Below are positions 14,361 through 19,782 of a DNA stretch of 19,782 nt, one piece after another. How positions within the stretch are numbered: position 1 is the first letter of the stretch; each line of letters begins with the position of its first letter. Where the stretch lies: NCBI GenBank assembly GCA_905236685.1, contig CAJOPD010000052.1, forward strand, positions 1 through 19,782, given 5' to 3'. The notes under the pieces are model-generated. The model was not told the DNA's origin and did not search any database. It worked only from the letters and a program-made list of their open reading frames with translations. The position numbers and the translations under genes are program-made. The DNA is from an uncultured Clostridia bacterium (lineage in GTDB: Bacteria > Bacillota > Clostridia > UBA1381).

Positions 14361-15223
14361 TCGGCATTCTCACCCACATTCCCGCTCTCATTTCCGCTCC
14401 ACTCGCCGTCGTGGTATGTAATAACCAAAACCTCGTAAAGTGCGGAAAAGTCCACGCTCGGCTCTACTACCGCGTATTCCAGATTTCCTGCGCTGTCGGA
14501 GTGTATATCCACAACCTTTCCTATGCTCAAATCGCTCGGATATATCCCGCCCAAGCCCGAAGTAAGCAGAATATCGCCGTTTATGAGTTTTTTATCGTTA
14601 GAAAGATATTCCAAACGGCACATTTTATTTTCCGCTAAAATCGCATCGCCGCTGACAACGCCGATATCTCCCGTTCTTGAAAGCTTTACTCCCACCGAGT
14701 CGGAAATATTTATTATCGTGGAAACCTTTGCCCAGTTCTTGCCGACATCTGTAACCCTGCCGACAACGCCAAGACCTGTTATAACAGCGTTATTTTTGCT
14801 TATACCCGCATTTTCGCCCTTATTTATGACAACGGTATCATACCAGCTGTTAGGCTCATAGGAAATTACCCTTGCCGTTACCATTCTTCCGTCCAGCATA
14901 CCGTCTTTGAGCGCCAAAAGCTCTTTTAAGCGCTTATTTTCCGTTATATACTCTTCCCTGCTTCTGTTTTCAACTTTAAGCGCGTTCACCTGCATTTTTA
15001 GTTCTTCAATTTCCGCCTCGTATTTTCCTGCGTTTTTCATTCTGTGCGAAAATTTTCTTATCGGCGTTACTACTTTTTCGGTTGCTTTGAAAACCGGCGA
15101 CATCACGCTGTAAACAGCTTTCTGGACAGGATTATCGCCGATTTTTGACAGCAAAATAAGCGACAGAAGCAAAAGTGCCGCAACAGCCGTTATTTTAAAA
15201 TATCTTCTTTTGAAAAAGGACAT
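14357..15223 (-). CDS. mreC: rod shape-determining protein MreC
   Basis: The 288-residue protein has a short cytoplasmic start, a membrane helix (about residues 10-27, FKITAVAALLLLSLILL) and a coiled coil at about 65-105 (KYEAEIEELKMQVNALKVEN). The extracellular beta domains follow, with the family's SYEPNSWYDTVVINKG and the GLGVVGRV motif. MreC links MreB filaments to PBP2 outside the membrane. The C-terminal tail (WSGNESGNVGENAE) is polar and probably disordered. The ATG has a GGGGG site and lies 19 bases after mreB. Length is normal (about 270-300). Confidence 0.96.
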   Translation of the reverse strand: MSFFKRRYFKITAVAALLLLSLILLSKIGDNPVQKAVYSVMSPVFKATEKVVTPIRKFSHRMKNAGKYEAEIEELKMQVNALKVENRSREEYITENKRLKELLALKDGMLDGRMVTARVISYEPNSWYDTVVINKGENAGISKNNAVITGLGVVGRVTDVGKNWAKVSTIINISDSVGVKLSRTGDIGVVSGDAILAENKMCRLEYLSNDKKLINGDILLTSGLGGIYPSDLSIGKVVDIHSDSAGNLEYAVVEPSVDFSALYEVLVITYHDGEWSGNESGNVGENAE

Positions 15224-15242
15224 TTTAACCCCCGTTTCTCAC

Positions 15243-16274
15243 CTATCCGCGCCTTGCAATCAGTGAACGCATTAAAATATTTTCATTCTCGGCAGCAAGC
15301 TCTGTACCCAACGCCACACAGTCGAGCGGCTCCTCTGCAATTCTCACGGGCACCCCTATCGCCTGACTTATTGTCTTGTCAATATTTTTTATCAAAGCAC
15401 CGCCGCCTGTTACCGTTATGCCGTTTTTAAGCACATCTGCCGTAAGCTCTGCCGGCGTTATTGCAAGTGTATTGCGTATTTCGTCTATTATAAATTCGAC
15501 ATTTTCCGACATTGCTTCGCGCACTTCGCTTGCAGAAATTGCAATATTTTTGGGCAGCCCCGTTGTTATATCCCTTCCGCGAACTTCATATACGCCCTCA
15601 CTGTCGGCATATCCTGCCGAGCCGATTTCAAGCTTTATTTCCTCCGCGGTTTTATCGCCTATCGTAAGACCGTACTTCTTCTTAACATAATTTGCTATCG
15701 CATTATCAAACGCACAGCCCGCAACCCGCACCGAACGGGACGCAACAACTCCGCCGAGCGCAATAACCGCCGTTTCGCAGGTACCGCTTCCGATATCCAC
15801 TATCATATGTCCCTCCGGGCGCATCACATCTATCCCTGCGCCAAGCGCCGCCGCCATAGGTTCCTCAATAAGCGTTACCGATTTTGCACCGGCAAGCATA
15901 AGCGCCTGAGTTACCGCCCTTTTTTCAACATTTGTTATTCCCGTCGGAACGCAAACTGTTACTCTCGGCTTAAATATGGCGCCTTTTTTGCCCAGCGCCA
16001 AGTGCATAAGCCTGCGCATCATTGCCTCGGTTATTTCAATGTCCGCTATAACCCCGTCCTGTATCGGACGGATTGCCGAAATATTTTCGGGAGTCCTTCC
16101 CAGCATTTCATCAGCATCATTACCGACAGCCAGCACCTTGCGGCTGTATTTGTCTATCGCAACAACCGACGGCTCGCGGACAACTATACCGCGCCCCTTT
16201 ATGCAAACTAATGTATTTGATGTTCCCAAATCTATGGCAAGGCTTCTGCCTACCTTGAACTGATTAAATTTCAT
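15243..16274 (-). CDS. mreB: rod shape-determining actin homologue MreB
   Basis: The 343-residue actin-fold ATPase forms membrane-bound filaments that guide lateral wall synthesis. It has phosphate 1 loop AIDLGTSNT, phosphate 2 loop IVDIGSGTCETAVI and the adenosine motif VTGGGALI. A conserved EEPMAAALGAGIDV segment is also present. The phosphate 2 loop has Ser and Cys where many MreBs have Gly and Thr. The ATG at 16272-16274 is chosen over the longer frame because AAGGAG lies 8 bases upstream and the family's N-terminus starts here. The maf stop codon overlaps its first codons by 11 bases. It could be a paralogue such as Mbl, but the mreC-mreD neighbours favour MreB. Confidence 0.96.
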   Translation of the reverse strand: MKFNQFKVGRSLAIDLGTSNTLVCIKGRGIVVREPSVVAIDKYSRKVLAVGNDADEMLGRTPENISAIRPIQDGVIADIEITEAMMRRLMHLALGKKGAIFKPRVTVCVPTGITNVEKRAVTQALMLAGAKSVTLIEEPMAAALGAGIDVMRPEGHMIVDIGSGTCETAVIALGGVVASRSVRVAGCAFDNAIANYVKKKYGLTIGDKTAEEIKLEIGSAGYADSEGVYEVRGRDITTGLPKNIAISASEVREAMSENVEFIIDEIRNTLAITPAELTADVLKNGITVTGGGALIKNIDKTISQAIGVPVRIAEEPLDCVALGTELAAENENILMRSLIARRG

Positions 16275-16869
16275 TGTTTTGCTCCTTAAAAATATCAAAT
16301 TGGAATTCCTTTTCCAAAATATCGCACAGCCTGTTTGCAGGAAGTCCTATTATATTAAGAAAATCGCCCTCTGTTTTTTCAACAAGCATACCGCCCAGCC
16401 CCTGAACCGCATACGCTCCCGCCTTGTCCAAAGGCTCGCCGGTCTTTACATAATCCGCTATTCTCTCCTCCGAAAGCTCCTTAAAATATACCTTGCTTTC
16501 TTCCCGTGAGCACACACTTTTTAATGTTCTTGCGTCCATTACGCATATGCCTGTAAAAACGCTATGGCATTTTCCCGACAAAAATCTCAGCATTTCCTTG
16601 GCATTTTCTTCGTCTTTGGGTTTTCCCAATATTTCTCCGCCCAAACATACAACGGTATCTGCGGAAATTATGATTGCGTTTTTGACCTTTTCTGCGACAG
16701 CGGTTGCCTTTAAAAGCGCTAATTCCTGCACATAAATTGAAACAGGCACCGAATTTTTATCAATTTTTCCTTCGTCTGCGTCAGAAACCAAAGTTTCAAA
16801 ATCTATCCCGAGATTTTTCAGAATTTCCTGCCTTCTTGGAGAGGCTGACGCTAAAATTATCTTTTTCAT
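16264..16869 (-). CDS. maf: nucleoside triphosphate pyrophosphatase, Maf family
   Basis: The 201-residue protein hydrolyses non-canonical or methylated nucleoside triphosphates to monophosphates, cleaning the nucleotide pool. It has the N-terminal LASASPRRQEIL motif, IISADTVV with the catalytic Asp, LGKPKDEENAKEML, the HSVFTGICV segment, and GAYAVQGLGG near the C-terminus. These are typical of the dTTP/UTP-type Maf. The ribosome binding site is AAAGGA. It starts 34 bases after the U32 gene; a TATAAT-like sequence in that gap has no good -35 box. In many Firmicutes maf heads the mre cluster, as here. Confidence 0.95.
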   Translation of the reverse strand: MKKIILASASPRRQEILKNLGIDFETLVSDADEGKIDKNSVPVSIYVQELALLKATAVAEKVKNAIIISADTVVCLGGEILGKPKDEENAKEMLRFLSGKCHSVFTGICVMDARTLKSVCSREESKVYFKELSEERIADYVKTGEPLDKAGAYAVQGLGGMLVEKTEGDFLNIIGLPANRLCDILEKEFQFDIFKEQNNEI

Positions 16870-16903
16870 ATATTATCCTTTATTATACACTTTTTCTTGA
16901 TTT

Positions 16904-18937
16904 TTACTCTGTCCCGCGGTAAAAATGTCCTCGCGTAAAGGTATTTTCTGGCGGTTTTTCCACCGTTTTTCCCAAAATACCGTCCTTATATTTCTCTATT
17001 ATTTTACCACATTCTGCAAAATTTTCAACAGTAAATATCAATCTTAGTGCACTAATTTTTAAATTTAATAAATCCTGCATTTTGTCCGCCATAAAAATCG
17101 GCTTGGAATTTAAAAGCTCCAAAACACAGCCGCCGCTGCATTTTAGCGGAAAATTTTCGCCTTTTCTGTCACGCAAAAATGTTGCAATCTTGCCATTTTG
17201 GCATTTTCCAAAGGCGCGCAATGGACAGTTTTCCATAAGCATAAGCGAAAGCCTGCCGTATGCAATAATTTCACTACCTGTCGCAATTTTTGACAGTTCA
17301 AAAATGTTTAGTTCAGGTGAAAGCGTCACTCTTTTAAGTCCCGAAAAAACAGCGATACTGTCCGCATTTGTTACATTTAACCGATAATCGCCAAAGCACT
17401 CCTTTTTGCTGTCAATCTCCCCGATATTTGAAATGAGAACTTTGTCCGCCGTAATTTTTCCGTATTTTCTGTCGTCACGCATAACGGGCGGCAGTTTTGC
17501 AATCAGCGATACTGTCGGGAATTCCTTTTTGACATCTTCAAAAATTTCATTCGGCACATATATTTCGGAAATTCCGCCCTCGGCACACGCTCTTGCCTGC
17601 TCAAAAGTTGAAACCTCCGCTGTAAGCACAGGCAGCACATTTCCCTTGTTCCTTTGGGGCGGAATATATGCAAAGGCGCGCCTATTTTCCTTCTTTAAAA
17701 TGTCGCTTTCAAGCAATTTCACCGCACATCTGCGGGCTTCATTTAAGCAGGAAATGGAAATTGTTGCGCTTTCTTCCAGTTCAACCTCCGCAGTATTTGC
17801 AAAAAACGGGGTGCTGCCAAGCTTTAAAAGCTGTTCCGTCACCCGTTCCTTTTCAAGCCCTCTTTTTTCTGCCGTTTTTGCCGTTTCCGTACCCGTATAC
17901 TCGGCAAAATGCCCCTTTTCGTCCCAGACAGAAACAGTTACAGGCTCATCTATGCAAATTTTTGCAGAAATAAATATCTCGCTTTTTCTGAAATTTGCAT
18001 TTGTTTCACAAAGTTTTTTCACTTCGTCCGAAAAGGAATTTTCCGAAATGTTTGAAGGATTTTCGCTTGCAAGCATATCCTTACCGAGATTGTCCTCGTA
18101 ATATCCGCAGGTAAATCCGCTGCGGTTAAATGCGTTTAACAGTTCATCTTTGTCGGATTTTAAAACGGCGCCGCCGCTTTCTTCATATTTTTTATAAATA
18201 CGCGTTACCGCCGACACATACTCTTTGCGTTTTAATCTGCCCTCGATTTTTACCGAAGTTACGCCTATTTCAGAAAGCTCTCTAAGGTGCTCAATCATTG
18301 AAAGGTCCTTGGGACTTAAATAATACGCCCATTTTCCGCAAAGCTCATACGGCAGTCTGCACGGCTGAGCGCACATTCCCCTGTTTCCGCTCCGTCCGCC
18401 TATTATGCTGCTTAACAGGCATTGTCCCGAATAGCACATACAAATTGCGCCGTGTCCAAACACTTCCGTTTCGATTTTTACATTATCGCAAATCTTTTTT
18501 ATTGCAGATTTTGAAAGCTCTCTTGCGAGCACTATCCGCGAAAAGCCCATTTTTTTAAGCATTTTTGCGCCTGAAATGTTTGTAACCGTCATTTGTGTGC
18601 TTGCGTGCAGCGGCAGGTCGGGATACATTTTTGAAACGGCGTTTGCCATTCCTATATTCTGAATTATCAAAGCGTCAATCCCGATTTCATTAAGCTTTCC
18701 CACATACTCCAAAAACCGCTCCTTTTCTTTTTCTTTAACAAGAATATTGGCGGCGATATGAAGCTTTACGCCCCGTAAATGACAATACTTTACCGCCTCC
18801 TCGATTTGAGAAAGCGTGAAATTGGCGGCGCTTTTTCTTGCGGAAAATTCCGTTCCTCCGATATATACAGCGTCCGCACCGCTTTGAACGGCGGCGTAAA
18901 GCGCTTCCTCCGACCCTGCGGGAGCAAGAATTTCCAT
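16904..18937 (-). CDS. U32-family protein, RlhA/YhbU-like (RNA hydroxylation type)
   Basis: The 677-residue protein opens with the U32 domain (MEILAPAGSEEALYAAVQSGADAVYIG) and the signature segment around EVFGHGAICMCYSGQCLLSS, followed by GRSGNRGMCAQPCR. Its cysteines (166, 168, 173, 189, 193) probably bind an iron-sulfur cluster. Although called peptidases, characterised U32 members such as RlhA and TrhP hydroxylate 23S rRNA or tRNA using prephenate-linked chemistry. The C-terminal half, with CPLRAFGKC and LKCSGGC, matches the longer Firmicutes form with a DUF3656-like region. The start has AAGGAGG at ideal spacing and a promoter at 18979-19007. The following gene maf is in the same direction, so this promoter may drive the whole elongation cluster. 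Confidence 0.88.
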   Translation of the reverse strand: MEILAPAGSEEALYAAVQSGADAVYIGGTEFSARKSAANFTLSQIEEAVKYCHLRGVKLHIAANILVKEKEKERFLEYVGKLNEIGIDALIIQNIGMANAVSKMYPDLPLHASTQMTVTNISGAKMLKKMGFSRIVLARELSKSAIKKICDNVKIETEVFGHGAICMCYSGQCLLSSIIGGRSGNRGMCAQPCRLPYELCGKWAYYLSPKDLSMIEHLRELSEIGVTSVKIEGRLKRKEYVSAVTRIYKKYEESGGAVLKSDKDELLNAFNRSGFTCGYYEDNLGKDMLASENPSNISENSFSDEVKKLCETNANFRKSEIFISAKICIDEPVTVSVWDEKGHFAEYTGTETAKTAEKRGLEKERVTEQLLKLGSTPFFANTAEVELEESATISISCLNEARRCAVKLLESDILKKENRRAFAYIPPQRNKGNVLPVLTAEVSTFEQARACAEGGISEIYVPNEIFEDVKKEFPTVSLIAKLPPVMRDDRKYGKITADKVLISNIGEIDSKKECFGDYRLNVTNADSIAVFSGLKRVTLSPELNIFELSKIATGSEIIAYGRLSLMLMENCPLRAFGKCQNGKIATFLRDRKGENFPLKCSGGCVLELLNSKPIFMADKMQDLLNLKISALRLIFTVENFAECGKIIEKYKDGILGKTVEKPPENTFTRGHFYRGTE

Positions 18938-18978
18938 AGAAGCACCTCCTTTTCGTCACAAAATATCAAGCAGTTACA

Positions 18979-19007
18979 ATTATATACATTTTCGTCAAAA
19001 AAATCAA
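18979..19007 (-). promoter_or_regulatory. promoter of the U32-maf-mre cluster
   Basis: On the minus strand TTGATT (19002-19007) and TATAAT (18979-18984) are 17 bases apart, about 40 bases before the start codon at 18937. It faces away from the tRNA promoter at 19040-19068, and no other clear promoter was found until mgsA. Confidence 0.7.
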
Positions 19008-19039
19008 CTCTTTTAAAAAATTGAAATTAAAGAAAGTAT

Positions 19040-19068
19040 TTGACATACCATTTTAAATTTGCTATAAT
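19040..19068 (+). promoter_or_regulatory. tRNA-Arg promoter
   Basis: A consensus TTGACA (19040-19045) and a consensus TATAAT (19063-19068) with a 17-base spacer lie 12 bases before the mature tRNA. This is the strongest promoter in the window by match to consensus. Confidence 0.9.
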
Positions 19069-19080
19069 TATGCGTTGTAT

Positions 19081-19157
19081 GCACCCGTAGCTCAGTTGGA
19101 TAGAGCAACAGCCTCCGACGCTGTGTGCCGCCGGTTCAAATCCGGCCGGGTGTACCA
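19081..19157 (+). tRNA. tRNA-Arg, anticodon CCG
   Basis: The 77-nt cloverleaf has acceptor arm GCACCCG with CGGGTGT (a G-U first pair), a D arm with GCTC and GAGC, and an anticodon arm ACAGC with GCTGT. The loop CTCCGAC gives anticodon CCG, reading CGG codons. The T arm is GCCGGTTCAAATCCGGC. The CCA end is encoded at 19155-19157. It has its own promoter and terminator, so it is a single-gene unit. Confidence 0.97.
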
Positions 19158-19194
19158 AAAATCGACAAGGTTCGTAAGAAGCTTGTCGATTTTT
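19158..19194 (+). terminator. terminator of tRNA-Arg
   Basis: AAAATCGACAAG (19158-19169) pairs with CTTGTCGATTTT (19182-19193) across a 12-base loop, ending in a T-run. It starts directly after the CCA. Its core matches the hairpin at 241-272. Confidence 0.85.
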
Positions 19195-19275
19195 ACTTAT
19201 TACCTATTCCTTATTCACTATTCACTAAAAAACCTTGTCGATTTTGAAGTAATAAGTAATAGTGAATAAGGAAGA
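19158..19275. repeat. nested inverted repeats after the tRNA
   Basis: AAAATCGACAAGGTT (19158-19172) recurs inverted as AACCTTGTCGATTTT (19231-19245), a perfect 15-base match. Inside and beyond it, TTCCTTATTCACTATT (19207-19222) is inverted at 19258-19273, and TACTTATTAC (19194-19203) at 19249-19258. The arms interleave rather than nest, so they cannot all pair at once. No open frame with a ribosome binding site is present. It looks like a small non-coding repeat or the remains of one. Confidence 0.6.
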
Positions 19276-19307
19276 AGTACCGTTCCAATTTTTTTGTATA
19301 AATCCCC

Positions 19308-19336
19308 TTGCAAAATCTACTTTAATATGTTATCAT
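19308..19336 (+). promoter_or_regulatory. promoter of RNA element B
   Basis: TTGCAA (19308-19313), a 17-base spacer and TATCAT (19331-19336). The RNA's closing stem starts 7 bases after the -10 box, as in the other copies. Confidence 0.75.
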
Positions 19337-19342
19337 AAAACT

Positions 19343-19494
19343 GCCAAACGAAATTTAATAATTTTGCTCCCAAGCGCAGAGTTTGATAAAAACACAGGCT
19401 CTATTTTATTGCGTTTGGTAGTAAAATTAAATTTTGTTTGGCGACAAAAGCGAGCTATGTGTTTTTGTGCATAGCTCTGCTATGCACTTTTTTA
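19343..19494 (+). ncRNA. repeated structured small RNA, copy B
   Basis: The predicted RNA is about 152 nt. Its closing stem is 17 bp: GCCAAACGAAATTTAAT pairs with ATTAAATTTTGTTTGGC (ending at 19442). The inner stem CCAAGCGCA with TGCGTTTGG differs wholly in sequence from copies A and C but pairs equally well. The loop contains TTTGATAAAAACACAGGCTC. AAAAACACA (19388-19396) is complementary to TGTGTTTTT (19458-19466), and GCTC (19398-19401) to GAGC (19452-19455). The terminator GTGCATAGC/GCTATGCAC with six T (19467-19493) competes with GAGCTATG pairing CATAGCTC (19470-19477). No gene follows before the next promoter, so this copy is a stand-alone transcript. Confidence 0.72.
19467..19494 (+). 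terminator. terminator of RNA element B
   Basis: GTGCATAGC (19467-19475), loop TCT, GCTATGCAC (19479-19487), then six T. The stem is identical to those of A and C. Confidence 0.88.
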
Positions 19495-19518
19495 TTTTGT
19501 AAAAATTTTATGTTTTTC

Positions 19519-19547
19519 TTGCAAAATATAAATTGTCGTGGTAAAAT
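19519..19547 (+). promoter_or_regulatory. promoter of RNA element C
   Basis: TTGCAA (19519-19524), 17-base spacer and TAAAAT (19542-19547), with the RNA stem 7 bases further on. Confidence 0.72.
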
Positions 19548-19553
19548 AAAAAT

Positions 19554-19706
19554 GCCAAACTTAGTTATATACTTTTAAAATTCAAGACTGTGTTTGATAA
19601 AAACACATGCTCTATTTCAATGTCTTGAATTGAAGTATATGATTTTGTTTGGCGACAAAAGCGAGCTATGTGTTTTTTGTGCATAGCCCTGCTATGCACT
19701 TTTTTA
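19554..19706 (+). ncRNA. repeated structured small RNA, copy C
   Basis: The predicted RNA is about 153 nt. The closing stem keeps GCCAAAC with GTTTGGC (ending at 19653). Beyond it the stem switches to ATATACTT with AAGTATAT, where A and B have other paired sequences. The inner stem is AATTCAAGAC with GTCTTGAATT. The loop holds TTTGATAAAAACACATGCTC. AAAAACACA (19599-19607) is complementary to TGTGTTTTT (19669-19677), and GCTC (19609-19612) to GAGC (19663-19666). The alternative pairing with the terminator arm has one mismatch here (CATAGCCC). It ends in the shared hairpin and six T. Confidence 0.72.
19679..19706 (+). terminator. terminator of RNA element C
   Basis: GTGCATAGC (19679-19687), loop CCT, GCTATGCAC (19691-19699), then six T. 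Confidence 0.88.
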
Positions 19707-19716
19707 TTTAAACTGC

Positions 19717-19745
19717 TTGCAAAATACAATATAATATGTTATGAT
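19717..19745 (+). promoter_or_regulatory. promoter of RNA element D
   Basis: TTGCAA (19717-19722), 17-base spacer and TATGAT (19740-19745), followed 7 bases later by GCCAAAT. Confidence 0.7.
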
Positions 19746-19751
19746 AAATTT

Positions 19752-19782
19752 GCCAAATGAAAGTTAAACACTTGTACCATCA
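19752..19782 (+). ncRNA. repeated structured small RNA, copy D (partial, right edge)
   Basis: Only the first 31 bases lie in the window. They begin GCCAAATGAAAGTTAA, close to the 5' strand of the closing stem in A and B. The promoter and start position agree with the other copies, so a third tandem unit probably continues past the edge. Confidence 0.55.

Noticed and set aside
19262..19474. 70-codon plus-strand open frame over RNA element B
   Set aside because: It runs through the promoter and stem of element B, has low-complexity composition, and is explained by the structured RNA.
19308..19782. The tandem RNA units as a type III toxin-antitoxin (ToxN-like) antitoxin array
   Set aside because: Those antitoxins are short (about 35-nt) repeats in one transcript before a single terminator and a toxin gene. 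Here each 152-nt unit has its own promoter and terminator, and no toxin gene is visible. It is not excluded for the gene cut off at the left edge.

Overview
The window looks like the chromosome of a low-GC Gram-positive bacterium, most likely an uncultured gut-type member of class Clostridia (Bacillota). The basis is AT-rich intergenic DNA, strong AGGAGG-type ribosome binding sites, TTGACA/TATAAT-like promoters with 17-base spacers, U-tailed hairpin terminators, and the Clostridia-like order maf-mreB-mreC-mreD-PBP2 with mgsA next. Almost every gene is on the minus strand; the plus strand holds one TSCPD-domain gene, one tRNA and a run of small-RNA units.

Layout from left to right. (1) The first 22 bases are the start of an unseen minus-strand gene. 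It is preceded by a self-contained unit of promoter, about 152-nt structured RNA and terminator (copy A). (2) 289-2339, minus: luxS, sstT and a small two-helix membrane protein, probably one transcript. (3) 2451-3836, minus: a small unknown gene, the tmRNA gene ssrA with its own promoter, and a DEDDh exonuclease. (4) 3951-4205, plus: a TSCPD protein, then about 230 bases of non-coding DNA between two near-identical terminator hairpins. (5) 4479-10513, minus: an F-type ATP synthase operon atpB-E-F-A-G-D-C with no separate delta gene. The alpha subunit carries an N-terminal domain that reads as the C-terminal half of delta. A PHP phosphoesterase gene sits just upstream. (6) 11304-18937, minus: mgsA with its own promoter, then the cell-elongation cluster maf-mreB-mreC-mreD-mrdA behind a U32-family gene. 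(7) 19081-19157, plus: tRNA-Arg(CCG). (8) From 19308 to the right edge, plus: two complete copies and the start of a third copy of the RNA unit seen at the left edge.

The core genes are ordinary housekeeping: quorum signal/methyl-cycle recycling, trans-translation, energy coupling and rod-shape wall synthesis. Two things stand out. The first is a repeated small-RNA family (A, B, C and partial D). Each copy has the same promoter geometry, TTGCAA - 17 bases - TATNAT-like box - RNA start 7 bases on. Each has a closing stem, an inner stem of quite different sequence but kept pairing, an invariant loop, a downstream segment complementary to that loop, and a terminator that competes with an alternative pairing. 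Copy A ends only 15 bases before a start codon, so it may act as a cis-regulator; B and C are stand-alone tandem transcripts. I do not recognise the family. The second is the delta(C-terminal domain)-alpha fusion, together with an alanine-rich, signal-peptide-bearing c subunit, which points to an unusual ATP synthase stator and rotor.
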